From G965222335 sp965222335 (GTDB taxonomy: Bacteria; Pseudomonadota; Gammaproteobacteria; Pseudomonadales; Halieaceae), in contig OZ244944.1 of the NCBI GenBank assembly GCA_965222335.1, forward strand, positions 2,914,001 through 2,978,000: a stretch of 64,000 bases of DNA, written 5' to 3'. Shown here piece after piece: positions 16,044-25,401 of this stretch. The translations under genes were made by a program, and so were the position numbers. The notes beneath the pieces were generated by a model. That model did not search any database, had not been told where the DNA came from, and worked only from the letters and a program-made list of their open reading frames with translations. Position 1 is the first letter of the stretch. Each line of letters opens with the position of its first letter.

Positions 16044-18905
16044 ATGCCGGTCACGGTTTTTTCCCGGGTTTGTAAACCCCTGTTTATTTTTCTGGCCGCA
16101 GTATTGCTGGCCGCCTGCGCCAGCGTGCCGGATACACCTTTGGCACCGGCCAAGAGCCCCAACGACGAGAACGCCTACCGCCTGCTGACCCTGGACAATG
16201 GCATGCAGGTGCTGCTGGTCTCGGACCCCGATACGCCAAAGGCCGCCGCTGCCCTGGATGTCATGGTGGGCAGCGGAGACAACCCGCGCGGCCGCGAGGG
16301 GCTGGCGCACTTCCTCGAGCACATGCTGTTTCTGGGCACGGACAAGTACCCGGATCCGGCGGAGTACGAACGCTTCATCACCGAGCACGGCGGTACGCGT
16401 AACGCCTATACCAGTTTCGAAAATACCAATTACTTCCTCGATGTGAATGCGGACCACCTCGCCGGTGCGCTGGATCGCTTCGCCCAGTTTTTTATCGCGC
16501 CGCGATTCGACAAGGAATACGTCGACCGGGAGATGAACGCGGTCCAGGCCGAATACCAGATGGGACTGAAAAGCGATTCCCGGCGGGGCCTGGATGTACT
16601 GCAGGAAGTGATGAACCCCGAGCACCCCTTCAGCCAGTTCTCGGTGGGCAGCCTCGAGACCCTGGCGGACCGTCCGGACGCCAGCATTCGCGACGACTTG
16701 CTGGCGTTTTACGAACGCCATTACTCCGCCAACGCAATGCGCCTCGTGGTGATGGGCAAGGAGTCGCTGGATGAACTGGAATCCCTGGTGGCGCCATTGT
16801 TCTCTCAGGTCCCCAACCGCAATTACCAGGCCGCCCAGATTGAGGCACCGCTGTTCGATCCCGAGGCCCTGCCCATGCTGGTCAAGGTGCAGCCACAGGC
16901 CACGCGGCGATTGCTGGATATCTCCTTCCCGGTGTCGGACTATCGCGCTGAATACCATGTCCAGCCGCTGTCCTACCTGGGCAACCTGGTCGGGCACGAG
17001 GGCGAGGGTAGTATCCTCTCGCAGCTGAAGGCCGAGGGCCTGGCGGAAAGCCTGTCCGCCGGCTCCGGCCTTGGCTGGCGCGGCGGCGCCCTGTTCAGCG
17101 TCAATATCGTGCTCACCGAGAAGGGCGTGACGGAATATCAGCGCGTCCTGCAGCTACTCTTTGCCTACCTGGACATGCTGCGGGACGAAGGCCCGCAGCG
17201 CTGGCTCTACGAGGAGCAGTCGCAGCTCGCCGCGCTGCGCTTCCGCTTCAAGGAGTCCCCGGAGCCGATCAACTATGTAAGCGCACTTGCCAGCGGGATG
17301 CACCACTACGCGCCGCGGGACGTACTCCAGGGCCCCTACCTGATGACCGAGTACGATCCCGATATGCTGGGGCAGCTGTTGCAGGAGGTCAGGGCTGAGC
17401 GTGCGGTGGTGACCCTGCATGACGCCAGTGTCGAGACAGACCGGGTGAGCGAGCACTACGAGGTGCCCTACGCCCGCGAAAACGTGGGCGACGCGCAGCT
17501 GGCAGACTGGCAGGCGCCGGCAAGTTCCGCTGACCTGCATCTGCCGGCGGCGAACAAATTTATTGCTGAAGACGTATCCCTGGTGGCACTGGAGGAGCCC
17601 GTGCCGGCGGCGCCGCAGCGCGTGCTGGAACGCGAGCGGCAAACTGTATGGTTCCTGCAGGACGATGATTTCCGCCTGCCCAAGGGGGCCACCTATGTCA
17701 ATTTCCGCTCACCGGAAGTCGGTCAGAGCGCGCAACAGACCGCCGCCGCGGTGCTCTATACCGCACTGCTCAAGGATGCGGTCAACGAATTCGCCTATCC
17801 GGCACGGCTGGCCGGGCTGAATTTTGACCTGTACAAGCACGCCCAGGGCATCAGCTTGCGCATCAGTGGCTATAACGACAAGCAGGAGGTCCTGCTGCGG
17901 CAACTGCTGGCCACCATGTCTGACTCGAGCTTTGATGCCGCGCGTTTTGCCAACATTCGCGCCGACATTGTGCGCAGCCTGCAGAACTCGGTCGCCAAAC
18001 GGCCCAGCAGCCAGGCGGTGGACGATGTCGGTGAGGCCCTGACCTACGGCGAGTGGGGCGAGCAGGCGCTGATCGAGGCACTGGAGGATATGGCGCTGGA
18101 AGACCTGGAAGCCTATGCCCGGCGCTTCTGGCGCAGCGCCTCCGCGGAGACCCTGATCTACGGCAACTACACTCCCGCGATAGCGGAGCTCGTGGCTGAC
18201 GACGTGGCGGCCCTGCTCAGCGGCGGGGAGCCCCCCGAAATGCCGCCGCTGCAGGTACTGCGCCTGGCGGCGGGGGAGAGCCTGCAGTACGCGGTGGATA
18301 TTCCCCACGACGATTCGGTGATCGCCTGGTATCTGCAGGGTGCCGATGACAGCTGGCGCGACCGCGCCGCCACCGCGCTGACCGCGCAGGTCATCAAGTC
18401 CGGGTTTTTCCAGGAACTGCGAACCGAGCAGCAGTTGGGCTATGTGGTCGCGGCGATCAACTGGACCCGGTTGGATGTGCCCGGGCTGCTGTTGCTGATC
18501 CAGTCGCCGAACACCCCGGCGCCGGAAGTGGTCGCGGCGATTGATGCGTTCATGGACGGCGTACCCGCGAGCCTGGATCGGCAGCAGTTCCGGCGCCATC
18601 GCCAGGCACTGGTCACGGAGATCACCCGGCCCGACAAGAACCTGTGGGAGCGCGCCGAGTTCTACTGGCAGTCGATCGCCAAGAAACAGTACGAGTTCGA
18701 CGGCCGCCAGCGGCTGGCCGACGCGGTTGCTGCCCTGACCATGGAAGAGTGGCAGGCCTACTACCAGCGCGTATTTCGCGAGCGTCAGCACAGCCTGCAG
18801 GTCGTGGCCCCCGGGCGCTGGGGAACCCTGCCCGACACAGACGGGGAAGTTGTGCGCGACGCCCAGCAAATCAAAGCAGGCCACACCACCTACCGCGTCC
18901 AGTAG
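16044..18905 (+). CDS. M16 (pitrilysin/insulysin-like) zinc protease, predicted lipoprotein
   Basis: 953 residues. The N-terminus has a lipoprotein signal ending LLAAC (Cys25), so it is membrane-anchored in the periplasm, unlike soluble E. coli PtrA. The inverted zinc motif HFLEH (89-93, in GLAHFLEHMLFLGT) is followed by the distal ligand region NAVQAEYQMGLKSDSRR near residue 169. Four M16 domains are consistent with the length. The C-terminal inactive half has the R/Y substrate-binding segment (RTEQQLGYVV). It probably degrades peptides. Last gene of the tusA-perM operon; a strong palindrome follows the stop within seven bases and could end transcription. Confidence 0.92.
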   Translation: MPVTVFSRVCKPLFIFLAAVLLAACASVPDTPLAPAKSPNDENAYRLLTLDNGMQVLLVSDPDTPKAAAALDVMVGSGDNPRGREGLAHFLEHMLFLGTDKYPDPAEYERFITEHGGTRNAYTSFENTNYFLDVNADHLAGALDRFAQFFIAPRFDKEYVDREMNAVQAEYQMGLKSDSRRGLDVLQEVMNPEHPFSQFSVGSLETLADRPDASIRDDLLAFYERHYSANAMRLVVMGKESLDELESLVAPLFSQVPNRNYQAAQIEAPLFDPEALPMLVKVQPQATRRLLDISFPVSDYRAEYHVQPLSYLGNLVGHEGEGSILSQLKAEGLAESLSAGSGLGWRGGALFSVNIVLTEKGVTEYQRVLQLLFAYLDMLRDEGPQRWLYEEQSQLAALRFRFKESPEPINYVSALASGMHHYAPRDVLQGPYLMTEYDPDMLGQLLQEVRAERAVVTLHDASVETDRVSEHYEVPYARENVGDAQLADWQAPASSADLHLPAANKFIAEDVSLVALEEPVPAAPQRVLERERQTVWFLQDDDFRLPKGATYVNFRSPEVGQSAQQTAAAVLYTALLKDAVNEFAYPARLAGLNFDLYKHAQGISLRISGYNDKQEVLLRQLLATMSDSSFDAARFANIRADIVRSLQNSVAKRPSSQAVDDVGEALTYGEWGEQALIEALEDMALEDLEAYARRFWRSASAETLIYGNYTPAIAELVADDVAALLSGGEPPEMPPLQVLRLAAGESLQYAVDIPHDDSVIAWYLQGADDSWRDRAATALTAQVIKSGFFQELRTEQQLGYVVAAINWTRLDVPGLLLLIQSPNTPAPEVVAAIDAFMDGVPASLDRQQFRRHRQALVTEITRPDKNLWERAEFYWQSIAKKQYEFDGRQRLADAVAALTMEEWQAYYQRVFRERQHSLQVVAPGRWGTLPDTDGEVVRDAQQIKAGHTTYRVQ

Positions 18906-18911
18906 CCAAAC

Positions 18912-18979
18912 AATTGGGGACGGATACCTATTTCAGCTGAAATAGGTATCCGTCCCCAATTAATTAGGTATCCGTCCCC
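18912..18979. repeat. REP-like element: perfect 50-bp palindrome plus a third half-copy
   Basis: Positions 18912-18961 read the same on both strands: GGGGACGGATACCTATTT, a CAGCTG centre, then its reverse complement. A third half-site (TAGGTATCCGTCCCC, 18965-18979) follows and then five T. Such GGGGACGGATACC units are scattered in gammaproteobacterial genomes and resemble REP sequences mobilised by RAYT transposases. The hairpin plus T-run could also terminate the M16 operon. No RAYT gene is in this window. Confidence 0.85.
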
Positions 18980-19171
18980 TTTTTAGTGCCTTTTCTATAG
19001 TTCCTAAAGGGAACTTTTGTTGTGTTTTGCCGGGCTGGCATGTAGGCTCGTAAATCTCCGCAGGCAGGATGCGGGCGATGGCCTATACTCATCCGGCTGG
19101 CCACGGAAATTAAAGTTTCATAATAGAACCAATAAGATGGGTGCGCGCATCAATCCAGGAGCGACATCGGT

Positions 19172-21823
19172 ATGACGGAAGACAAGGATCCCCAAGAGAC
19201 CCGGGAGTGGCTGGAGTCACTGGATGCGGTCCTCAAGTACAGCGGCCCCGACCGCGCAACCTGGCTGTTGATGGAACTGGCCAAGCACGCCACCGAAACC
19301 GGCGTGCGCCTGCCCACCGCGATCACCACACCTTTTCGCAATACTATCGCTCCCGCCGATGAACGGGTGATGCCCGGCGATTTGTTCATGGAGCGCCGCA
19401 TCCGCTCGCTGGTGCGCTGGAACGCCTTGGCCATGGTGATGCGCGCCAATGACAACGATGAGGGGCTGGGGGGACATATCTCCAGCTTTTCCTCTTCGGC
19501 CACCCTGTACGACGTGGGTTTTAACTACTTTTTCCGCGGCACCGAGAACGGCCACCCCGGTGACCTCGTGTTCTACCAGGGCCACAGCGCCCCCGGGATG
19601 TACGCCCGTTCCTACCTGGAGGGGCGCCTCAGCGAAGAACAAATGGACAACTTCCGCCGCGAGGTCGACGGCGACGGGCTCTCCTCCTATCCCCATCCCT
19701 GGTTGATGCCGGACTACTGGCAGTTCCCGACGGTCTCCATGGGCCTGGGTCCGATCCAGGCGATCTACCAGGCCCACGTGATGAAGTACCAGCAGAGCCG
19801 CGGCCTGCTGGAGCACGGTGATCGCAATGTGTGGTGTTTCCTGGGTGACGGCGAATGCGACGAGCCCGAGTCCCTGGGCGCCATTTCCATGGCCGGCCGG
19901 GAAAAGCTGGGCAACCTGATTTTCGTGGTGAACTGCAACCTCCAGCGCCTGGACGGGCCGGTGCGCGGTAATGGCAAGATCATCCAGGAACTGGAGGGTG
20001 TATTCCGCGGTGCGGGCTGGGATGTGCTCAAGGTCGTGTGGGGTCGCAAGTGGGACCCGTTGCTGGAGCGGGACGAAAGCGGTCTGCTCCAGCAGCGCAT
20101 GGACGAGGTCTGCGACGGCGAACTGCAGAACTACAAGTACAACGGCGGGGCATACACCCGGGAGCACTTTTTCGGTAAGTACCCGGAGACCCTGGACCTG
20201 GTGAAGGATCTCTCGGACGAGGACATCATGTATCTCAACCGCGGCGGACACGACCCCTACAAGGTCTACGCCGCCTATGCCGCTGCGGTGGCCCAGCACG
20301 AGCGCCCGACCGTGGTCCTGGCGATGACCGTGAAAGGCTATGGTACGGGCGAGGCCGGGGAGGCCAACAACGAGACCCATTCCCTGAAAAAGCTGGACCT
20401 GGACAACCTCAAGGCCTTCCGCGACCGTTTCGGCATTCCGATCTCTGATACCGAGCTCAAGAACGTACCCTATTACCGTCCGGCCCCGGACAGCCCGGAA
20501 ATGCGCTACATGAAGCAGCGCCGGGAGGAACTGGGCGGCCTGATCCCGGCCCGGCGCAGCCAGCCAGAGCTGTTGGCCACACCGCCCCTGACCGCCTTCA
20601 ACAACCAGCTCAAGGGCAGTGGTGAGCGCGAGAACTCTACTACCATGGCTTTTGTGCGCCTGCTCTCAAGCCTGGTCAAGGACAAGGAGATTGGCGAGCG
20701 GGTCGTGCCGATTGTGCCGGATGAGGCGCGGACCTTCGGCATGGAAGGCATGTTCCGCCAGCTGGGGATCTACTCCTCCGTGGGGCAGCGCTACACACCC
20801 CAGGATGCTGGCCAGATCATGTTCTACAAGGAAGACCAGAAGGGCCAGATCCTGGAGGAGGGGATCAACGAGGCCGGCGCCTTTTCCGCCTGGCTCGCGG
20901 CGGCGACCTCCTACAGCACCAGCGATTACCCCATGGTGCCCTTCTACATTTTCTATTCCATGTTTGGCTTCCAGCGCATCGGCGACCTGGCCTGGGCCGC
21001 CGGCGACAGCCAGGCCCGGGGCTTCCTGATCGGTGCCACCGCGGGGCGTACCACCCTGAACGGCGAGGGCCTGCAGCACCAGGACGGTCACAGCCACCTG
21101 CTCGCGAGTACCGTGCCCAATTGCGTGAGTTACGACCCGGCCTATGCCTACGAGCTGGCGGTGATTATCCAGGATGGCCTGCGCCGCATGTATCACGAGG
21201 GGCAGAACAAGTTCTACTACATCACCACGATGAACGAGAACTACGTCCAGCCCGAGATGCCGGAGGGCGTGGAGGACGGCATTGTCCAGGGTATCTACCT
21301 GCTCAAGCGCTCACCGGCCAGGGAGGGTCTGCGGGTGCAACTGCTGGGTGCCGGCACCATCCTGCGCGAGGTGCAGGCGGCGGCGGAGATCCTGGAGCGG
21401 GATTACCAGGTAGGCTCGGATGTGTGGAGCGTGACCAGCGTCAACGAACTGCAGCGCGAGGGCAAAGCGGCCGCGCGCTGGAACCTGTTGCACCCGGAGC
21501 AGACGCCGCGGGTGCCCTACCTCACGCGTCAGCTGGAAGGGCAGCAGGGCCCCTGTGTGATCGCCACGGATTATATCAAGGGCTATGCAGACCAGCTGCG
21601 CGAGTTTATCCCCGGGCGCTATACGGTGCTGGGCACGGACGGCTTCGGGCGCAGTGACACCCGCGCCAAGCTGCGCAAGTTTTTTGAAGTGAGCCGCGAG
21701 TACGTGGTGATTGCCGCGCTGAAGTCCCTGGCGGATGACGGCGAGCTGGACGCGTCGTTAGTGGTCGAGGCCATGCGCGACCTCGGTGTATCAGCAGACA
21801 AGGTCGACCCGCTGACCGTGTAG
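19172..21823 (+). CDS. aceE: Pyruvate dehydrogenase E1 component, homodimeric
   Basis: 883 residues, the normal length for the gammaproteobacterial homodimeric E1. The thiamine diphosphate motif GDGECDEPESLG...CNLQ is present, as are the conserved segments RDTLNGEGLQHQDGHSH-like (TTLNGEGLQHQDG) and the E1 start region (TREWLESLDAVLKYSGP). AceE decarboxylates pyruvate and transfers the acetyl group to lipoyl-AceF. Ribosome site CAGGAG lies 12 bases before the ATG. aceF follows after 39 bases; lpd is not in the window. A TATACT at 19084-19089 may be a -10 element but lacks a convincing -35, and no PdhR box was identified. Confidence 0.98.
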   Translation: MTEDKDPQETREWLESLDAVLKYSGPDRATWLLMELAKHATETGVRLPTAITTPFRNTIAPADERVMPGDLFMERRIRSLVRWNALAMVMRANDNDEGLGGHISSFSSSATLYDVGFNYFFRGTENGHPGDLVFYQGHSAPGMYARSYLEGRLSEEQMDNFRREVDGDGLSSYPHPWLMPDYWQFPTVSMGLGPIQAIYQAHVMKYQQSRGLLEHGDRNVWCFLGDGECDEPESLGAISMAGREKLGNLIFVVNCNLQRLDGPVRGNGKIIQELEGVFRGAGWDVLKVVWGRKWDPLLERDESGLLQQRMDEVCDGELQNYKYNGGAYTREHFFGKYPETLDLVKDLSDEDIMYLNRGGHDPYKVYAAYAAAVAQHERPTVVLAMTVKGYGTGEAGEANNETHSLKKLDLDNLKAFRDRFGIPISDTELKNVPYYRPAPDSPEMRYMKQRREELGGLIPARRSQPELLATPPLTAFNNQLKGSGERENSTTMAFVRLLSSLVKDKEIGERVVPIVPDEARTFGMEGMFRQLGIYSSVGQRYTPQDAGQIMFYKEDQKGQILEEGINEAGAFSAWLAAATSYSTSDYPMVPFYIFYSMFGFQRIGDLAWAAGDSQARGFLIGATAGRTTLNGEGLQHQDGHSHLLASTVPNCVSYDPAYAYELAVIIQDGLRRMYHEGQNKFYYITTMNENYVQPEMPEGVEDGIVQGIYLLKRSPAREGLRVQLLGAGTILREVQAAAEILERDYQVGSDVWSVTSVNELQREGKAAARWNLLHPEQTPRVPYLTRQLEGQQGPCVIATDYIKGYADQLREFIPGRYTVLGTDGFGRSDTRAKLRKFFEVSREYVVIAALKSLADDGELDASLVVEAMRDLGVSADKVDPLTV

Positions 21824-21862
21824 CGGGGCGGGCTCAACTCCAGGCGAAAAAGGATACCGCAG

Positions 21863-23581
21863 GTGGCAAAGCAACAAGTAACCGTACCTGATATTGGCGG
21901 CGCCGAGGGTGCCGAGGTCATCGAATTGCTGGTGGCTGTTGGCGACGAGGTCAGCGTCGAGCAGGGCCTGATCGTGCTGGAGTCGGACAAGGCCTCCATG
22001 GAGATCCCCTCCTCGCACGGTGGCAAGGTGCTGGAGATGCTGGTCTCCGAAGGCGATGAGCTGGCGGAGGGCTCCCCGATCCTGGTGCTGGAGACGGCTG
22101 GCGATGACGCCAGCGCCGATGATGACGCGGATAATAGCCCCGCCCCCGAGACCGCTCCCGAAACACAGGAGTCAGCGCCCACTACCGTCAGTGAGGCCGA
22201 GGACACTGCTGCCCAGGGTAGCCAGGACGACAGCGCGGACGAAGAAAAGGAGGCCGCCGGGGGTGAATCGAAGGATACCCGGGTACCGGTCCCGGATATC
22301 GGCACCGAGGAGGCGGTCGACCTGATCGAGGTGAACGTCGCGGTGGGCGATACCGTGGCCGAGGGTGACCCGCTGGTGGTCCTGGAATCGGACAAGGCCT
22401 CCATGGAGGTGCCCTCACCCGCGGCGGGCGAGGTGCTGGAAATCCTGGTCAAGGAGGGCGACGAGGTACGCCAGGGCGATGAATTGCTGGTGCTGCGCGT
22501 GAGTGGACAGGCCGCGGCTGCGGACCAGCCAGCGCCGACCGAAGAACCCTCCGCGCCCAAAGAAGCCCCTGCCGATAGCCCGGCCCCGTCCCGGGAAGCG
22601 GCGGCGCAGCACCCGGGGGCGCCCCGGGAGCAGGCTGCCAGGCAAGGCGCCGGCAAGGTCCCCGCCCGGCGCAGCGGCAGTGAGCTGGTCTACGCCGGCC
22701 CTGCGGTGCGCAAGCTTGCGCGGGAGCTGGGTGTGGAGCTGGACCGGGTTAATCCCAGCGGGCCCCGGGAGCGGGTCCTCAAGGAAGATGTCCAGGCGTT
22801 TGTGAAAAAGGCGCTGACCGGGCAGGGGAGCGCGACCGGGGGCATGGGGATACCCGCGGTCCCGGAAGTGGATTTCGCCGCCTTCGGTGAAATCGAGACC
22901 GTGGCCCGCAGCAAAATGGACAAGCTGACCGCGGCGAATATGCACCGCAGCTGGCTGAATGTGCCCCATGTCACCCAGTTCGACGAGGCGGATATCACCG
23001 AGCTGGAGGCATTCCGCAAATCCCTCAAGGACGAGGCCGAGACTCGCGGCACGCGCCTCACCCCGGTGCCCTTCCTGCTCAAGGCCTGCGCGATCGCCCT
23101 GCGCGACAACCCGAAATTCTGTGCCTCCGCCTCGGCGGATGGTGAGTCCCTGATCTACAAGCACTACATCCACATCGGCATGGCGGTGGACACGCCCGCG
23201 GGCCTGGTTGTGCCCGTGATTCGTGACGTCGACAAGAAAACCCTGTGGGAACTGGCCGAAGAAGTCCTGGAACTGGCGGGCAAGGCCCGGGATCGCAAGC
23301 TCAAACCTGCCGAGATGCAGGGGGGCTGCTTCAGCATCTCGAGCCTGGGGAGTATGGGTGGCACCGGGTTCACACCCATCGTCAATACACCGGAAGTCGG
23401 GATACTCGCCGTCTCCAGGGCTCAGGTCAAGCCGGTTTGGGATGGCAGCGAGTTTGTGCCCCGCACCCTGCTGCCCCTGGGTCTGTCCTATGACCACCGG
23501 GTGATCAACGGCGGTGACGCCGGGCGCTTCTGCACCCAGCTGGTGGGGCTGCTCAGCGATATCCGGCGTCTGCTTTTGTAG
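21863..23581 (+). CDS. aceF: Dihydrolipoamide acetyltransferase (E2 of pyruvate dehydrogenase)
   Basis: 572 residues from a GTG start preceded by AAGGA. Two lipoyl domains carry the lysines Lys43 (ESDKASMEIP) and Lys178 (ESDKASMEVP), joined by Asp/Glu/Ala-rich linkers. A peripheral-subunit-binding domain (~270-305, AVRKLARELGV...GPRERVLKEDV) is followed by the catalytic domain with DHRVINGGDAGRF (His near 544; the usual DG is NG here). E. coli AceF has three lipoyl domains, while two is common in other gammaproteobacteria. Operon with aceE. It ends 64 bases before the glucosylglycerate genes, which may be read from it or from their own promoter. Confidence 0.97.
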   Translation: MAKQQVTVPDIGGAEGAEVIELLVAVGDEVSVEQGLIVLESDKASMEIPSSHGGKVLEMLVSEGDELAEGSPILVLETAGDDASADDDADNSPAPETAPETQESAPTTVSEAEDTAAQGSQDDSADEEKEAAGGESKDTRVPVPDIGTEEAVDLIEVNVAVGDTVAEGDPLVVLESDKASMEVPSPAAGEVLEILVKEGDEVRQGDELLVLRVSGQAAAADQPAPTEEPSAPKEAPADSPAPSREAAAQHPGAPREQAARQGAGKVPARRSGSELVYAGPAVRKLARELGVELDRVNPSGPRERVLKEDVQAFVKKALTGQGSATGGMGIPAVPEVDFAAFGEIETVARSKMDKLTAANMHRSWLNVPHVTQFDEADITELEAFRKSLKDEAETRGTRLTPVPFLLKACAIALRDNPKFCASASADGESLIYKHYIHIGMAVDTPAGLVVPVIRDVDKKTLWELAEEVLELAGKARDRKLKPAEMQGGCFSISSLGSMGGTGFTPIVNTPEVGILAVSRAQVKPVWDGSEFVPRTLLPLGLSYDHRVINGGDAGRFCTQLVGLLSDIRRLLL

Positions 23582-23645
23582 CGTTGGCACAAACCCTGCT
23601 AGGTTCAGGGATGCGCATTAAACCCCCGACACCATCGGCAAAACG

Positions 23646-24554
23646 GTGAACGCGACCTCCCAAGCCGCCATTCCCGCCTGGCAACAGGGCCTGCTTGACG
23701 GGCACCAGCTGGGTGCAGCCTACCTGGACACTGCGCGGCATTGGTTCGCACCACTGGCGGCGCGGCTTGCCGCGCACCAGCGTGGTGCGCAGCGCACGAT
23801 TCTGGTGGGGCTCAATGGTTGCCAGGGTTCCGGCAAATCCACCTTGGTGGATTACCTGGTGGGTGAGCTGGCCCACACCCACGGCCTGGCCAGCGTGGCC
23901 CTGTCCCTGGATGATTTTTATCGCACCCGCGAGGAGCGTGGGCGCCTCGCGACCACGGTGCACCCATTGCTCGCTACCCGGGGTGTGCCGGGGACCCACG
24001 ATATCGAGCTGCTGCAGCGCACGCTCGATGCGCTGCAGGCGGCCGGCGATGGGGACGTCGCGATCCCCCGGTTTGACAAGGCCCGAGACGACCGCCGCCC
24101 CCCGGCCGACTGGGACCCGGTGAACCTGCCGGTGCAGCTGGTGTTGCTTGAGGGCTGGTGCCTGGGCGCCCGCGCGCAAGAGGCGGCTGCGCTGGCGGCG
24201 CCGATCAATTCCCTGGAGCAGGACGAGGACGCTGATGGCCGCTGGCGGCGTTACGTTAACGACGCCCTCGCCGGCGAGTATCAGGTCCTGCACCGGCGGG
24301 TGGATTACTGGGTGATGCTGCGTGCGCCCTCGTTTGCCTGTGTGAGGGATTGGCGACGCGAGCAGGAAGATAAACTGCGCGCAACCCTGGCGCCGGGAGC
24401 GACCGACAAGACCATGGATGATGCTGCGCTGGCGCGCTTTATCCAGCACTATCAGCGCCTGACCGAGCACTGCCTGCAGTCTCTGCCTGCGCAGGTGGAT
24501 GAACTGCTGGAGCTGGATGCGCAGCGGCGGGTGATCGCGGAGCGACACCCGTGA
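23646..24554 (+). CDS. P-loop kinase, probable glycerate kinase of a glucosylglycerate operon
   Basis: 302 residues from a GTG start. A Walker A loop GLNGCQGSGKST (~55-66) and SLDDFY (Walker B-like, typical of the uridine-kinase/PRK superfamily) place it with eukaryotic-type D-glycerate 3-kinases (GLYK). The central segment (IPRFDKARDDRRPP...LEGWCLGAR) matches that family. Context supports glycerate: it is the first gene of an operon with a glucosyl-3-phosphoglycerate synthase, its phosphatase and a phosphorylase that would release glycerate. It would return glycerate to 3-phosphoglycerate (or 2-phosphoglycerate). The stop overlaps the next GTG start (GTGA). No strong ribosome site is seen. 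Confidence 0.82.
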   Translation: MNATSQAAIPAWQQGLLDGHQLGAAYLDTARHWFAPLAARLAAHQRGAQRTILVGLNGCQGSGKSTLVDYLVGELAHTHGLASVALSLDDFYRTREERGRLATTVHPLLATRGVPGTHDIELLQRTLDALQAAGDGDVAIPRFDKARDDRRPPADWDPVNLPVQLVLLEGWCLGARAQEAAALAAPINSLEQDEDADGRWRRYVNDALAGEYQVLHRRVDYWVMLRAPSFACVRDWRREQEDKLRATLAPGATDKTMDDAALARFIQHYQRLTEHCLQSLPAQVDELLELDAQRRVIAERHP

Positions 24555-25390
24555 CTGAATCCGCGCAGCGCCTGGTATTCACCGACCTGGACGGCACCCT
24601 GCTGGATCACGACAGCTACAGCTATGCCGCGGCGATGCCCTGCCTGCGCACCCTCGAGCGTCTGGGAATCCCGCTGATTCCCGCCACCAGCAAGACCCGG
24701 GCCGAGATAGAACAGCTGCGGGCGGAGCTGGGCAATGCCCATCCCTTTATCGTTGAGAATGGCGCGGCGGTGTTTATACCCGCGGGCTATTTCCCGGCAC
24801 AGCCGGCAGAGACGACCCGGCGCGGCGACTACTGGGTGCGGGAACTGGCGCCCGGGCGACCACGCTGGCTGGCGCTGCTGGATGAGGTGCAGGCGGATTT
24901 CGCCGGCGAGTTCACGCATTTTTTTCAGCTGGGCACCACCGGCATCATGCGCGCCACGGGCCTGACCGAGTCCCGCGCGCGCCTGGCCAATCAGCGCGAG
25001 TACAGCGAGCCGGTACAATGGCTGGGGCGTGAGTCGCGCAAGCGCGCGTTTGTTGAGGAACTGCGGCGGCATGGCGCCACCGTCCTCCAGGGCGGGCGTT
25101 TCCTCTCCGTCAGCGGCGACACCGACAAGGGCCGCGCCCTGCGCTGGCTGCGCCAGTGCTATGTCGATGTCCGCGCCGGCGGCGTGGATGATCTGGCGGC
25201 GGGCGACAGTGACAATGACTGTGCCATGCTGGAGGTGGCGGCCACAGCCCTGGTGGTGCGCTCGCCAGCGCGCCCCTTCCCACAGTTGGCGCGCCAGGTG
25301 GGTGTGCTGCACAGTACGGCCTGCGGGCCCGCCGGCTGGGCGGAAGGTATCAGGGCCTGGCTCCAGGGCGAGGCAAAAATATCAGAGTGA
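24551..25390 (+). CDS. HAD-IIB phosphatase, probable glucosyl-3-phosphoglycerate phosphatase
   Basis: 279 residues. HAD motif I is TDLDGTLLD (Asp12 nucleophile, Asp14); motif II/III region is PATSKTRAEIEQL; motif IV is AGDSDNDCAML. The sequence fits the mannosyl-3-phosphoglycerate phosphatase family (MpgP/YedP), whose members also dephosphorylate glucosyl-3-phosphoglycerate (GpgP). Since the adjacent synthase resembles the glucosyl enzyme, glucosylglycerate is the likely product. It starts at a GTG overlapping the kinase stop, and the synthase starts 11 bases later. Whether the substrate is the glucosyl or mannosyl form cannot be told from sequence alone. Confidence 0.85.
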   Translation: MTESAQRLVFTDLDGTLLDHDSYSYAAAMPCLRTLERLGIPLIPATSKTRAEIEQLRAELGNAHPFIVENGAAVFIPAGYFPAQPAETTRRGDYWVRELAPGRPRWLALLDEVQADFAGEFTHFFQLGTTGIMRATGLTESRARLANQREYSEPVQWLGRESRKRAFVEELRRHGATVLQGGRFLSVSGDTDKGRALRWLRQCYVDVRAGGVDDLAAGDSDNDCAMLEVAATALVVRSPARPFPQLARQVGVLHSTACGPAGWAEGIRAWLQGEAKISE

Positions 25391-25401
25391 GGCAGTGACA
25401 C

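Noticed and set aside
14919..16997. 692-codon minus-strand open frame across perM and the M16 gene
   Set aside because: Gln/His-rich composition, no motif, and antisense to two clear genes.
19084..19089. TATACT as an aceE promoter -10
   Set aside because: No acceptable -35 at 16-18 bases upstream, so not listed as a feature.
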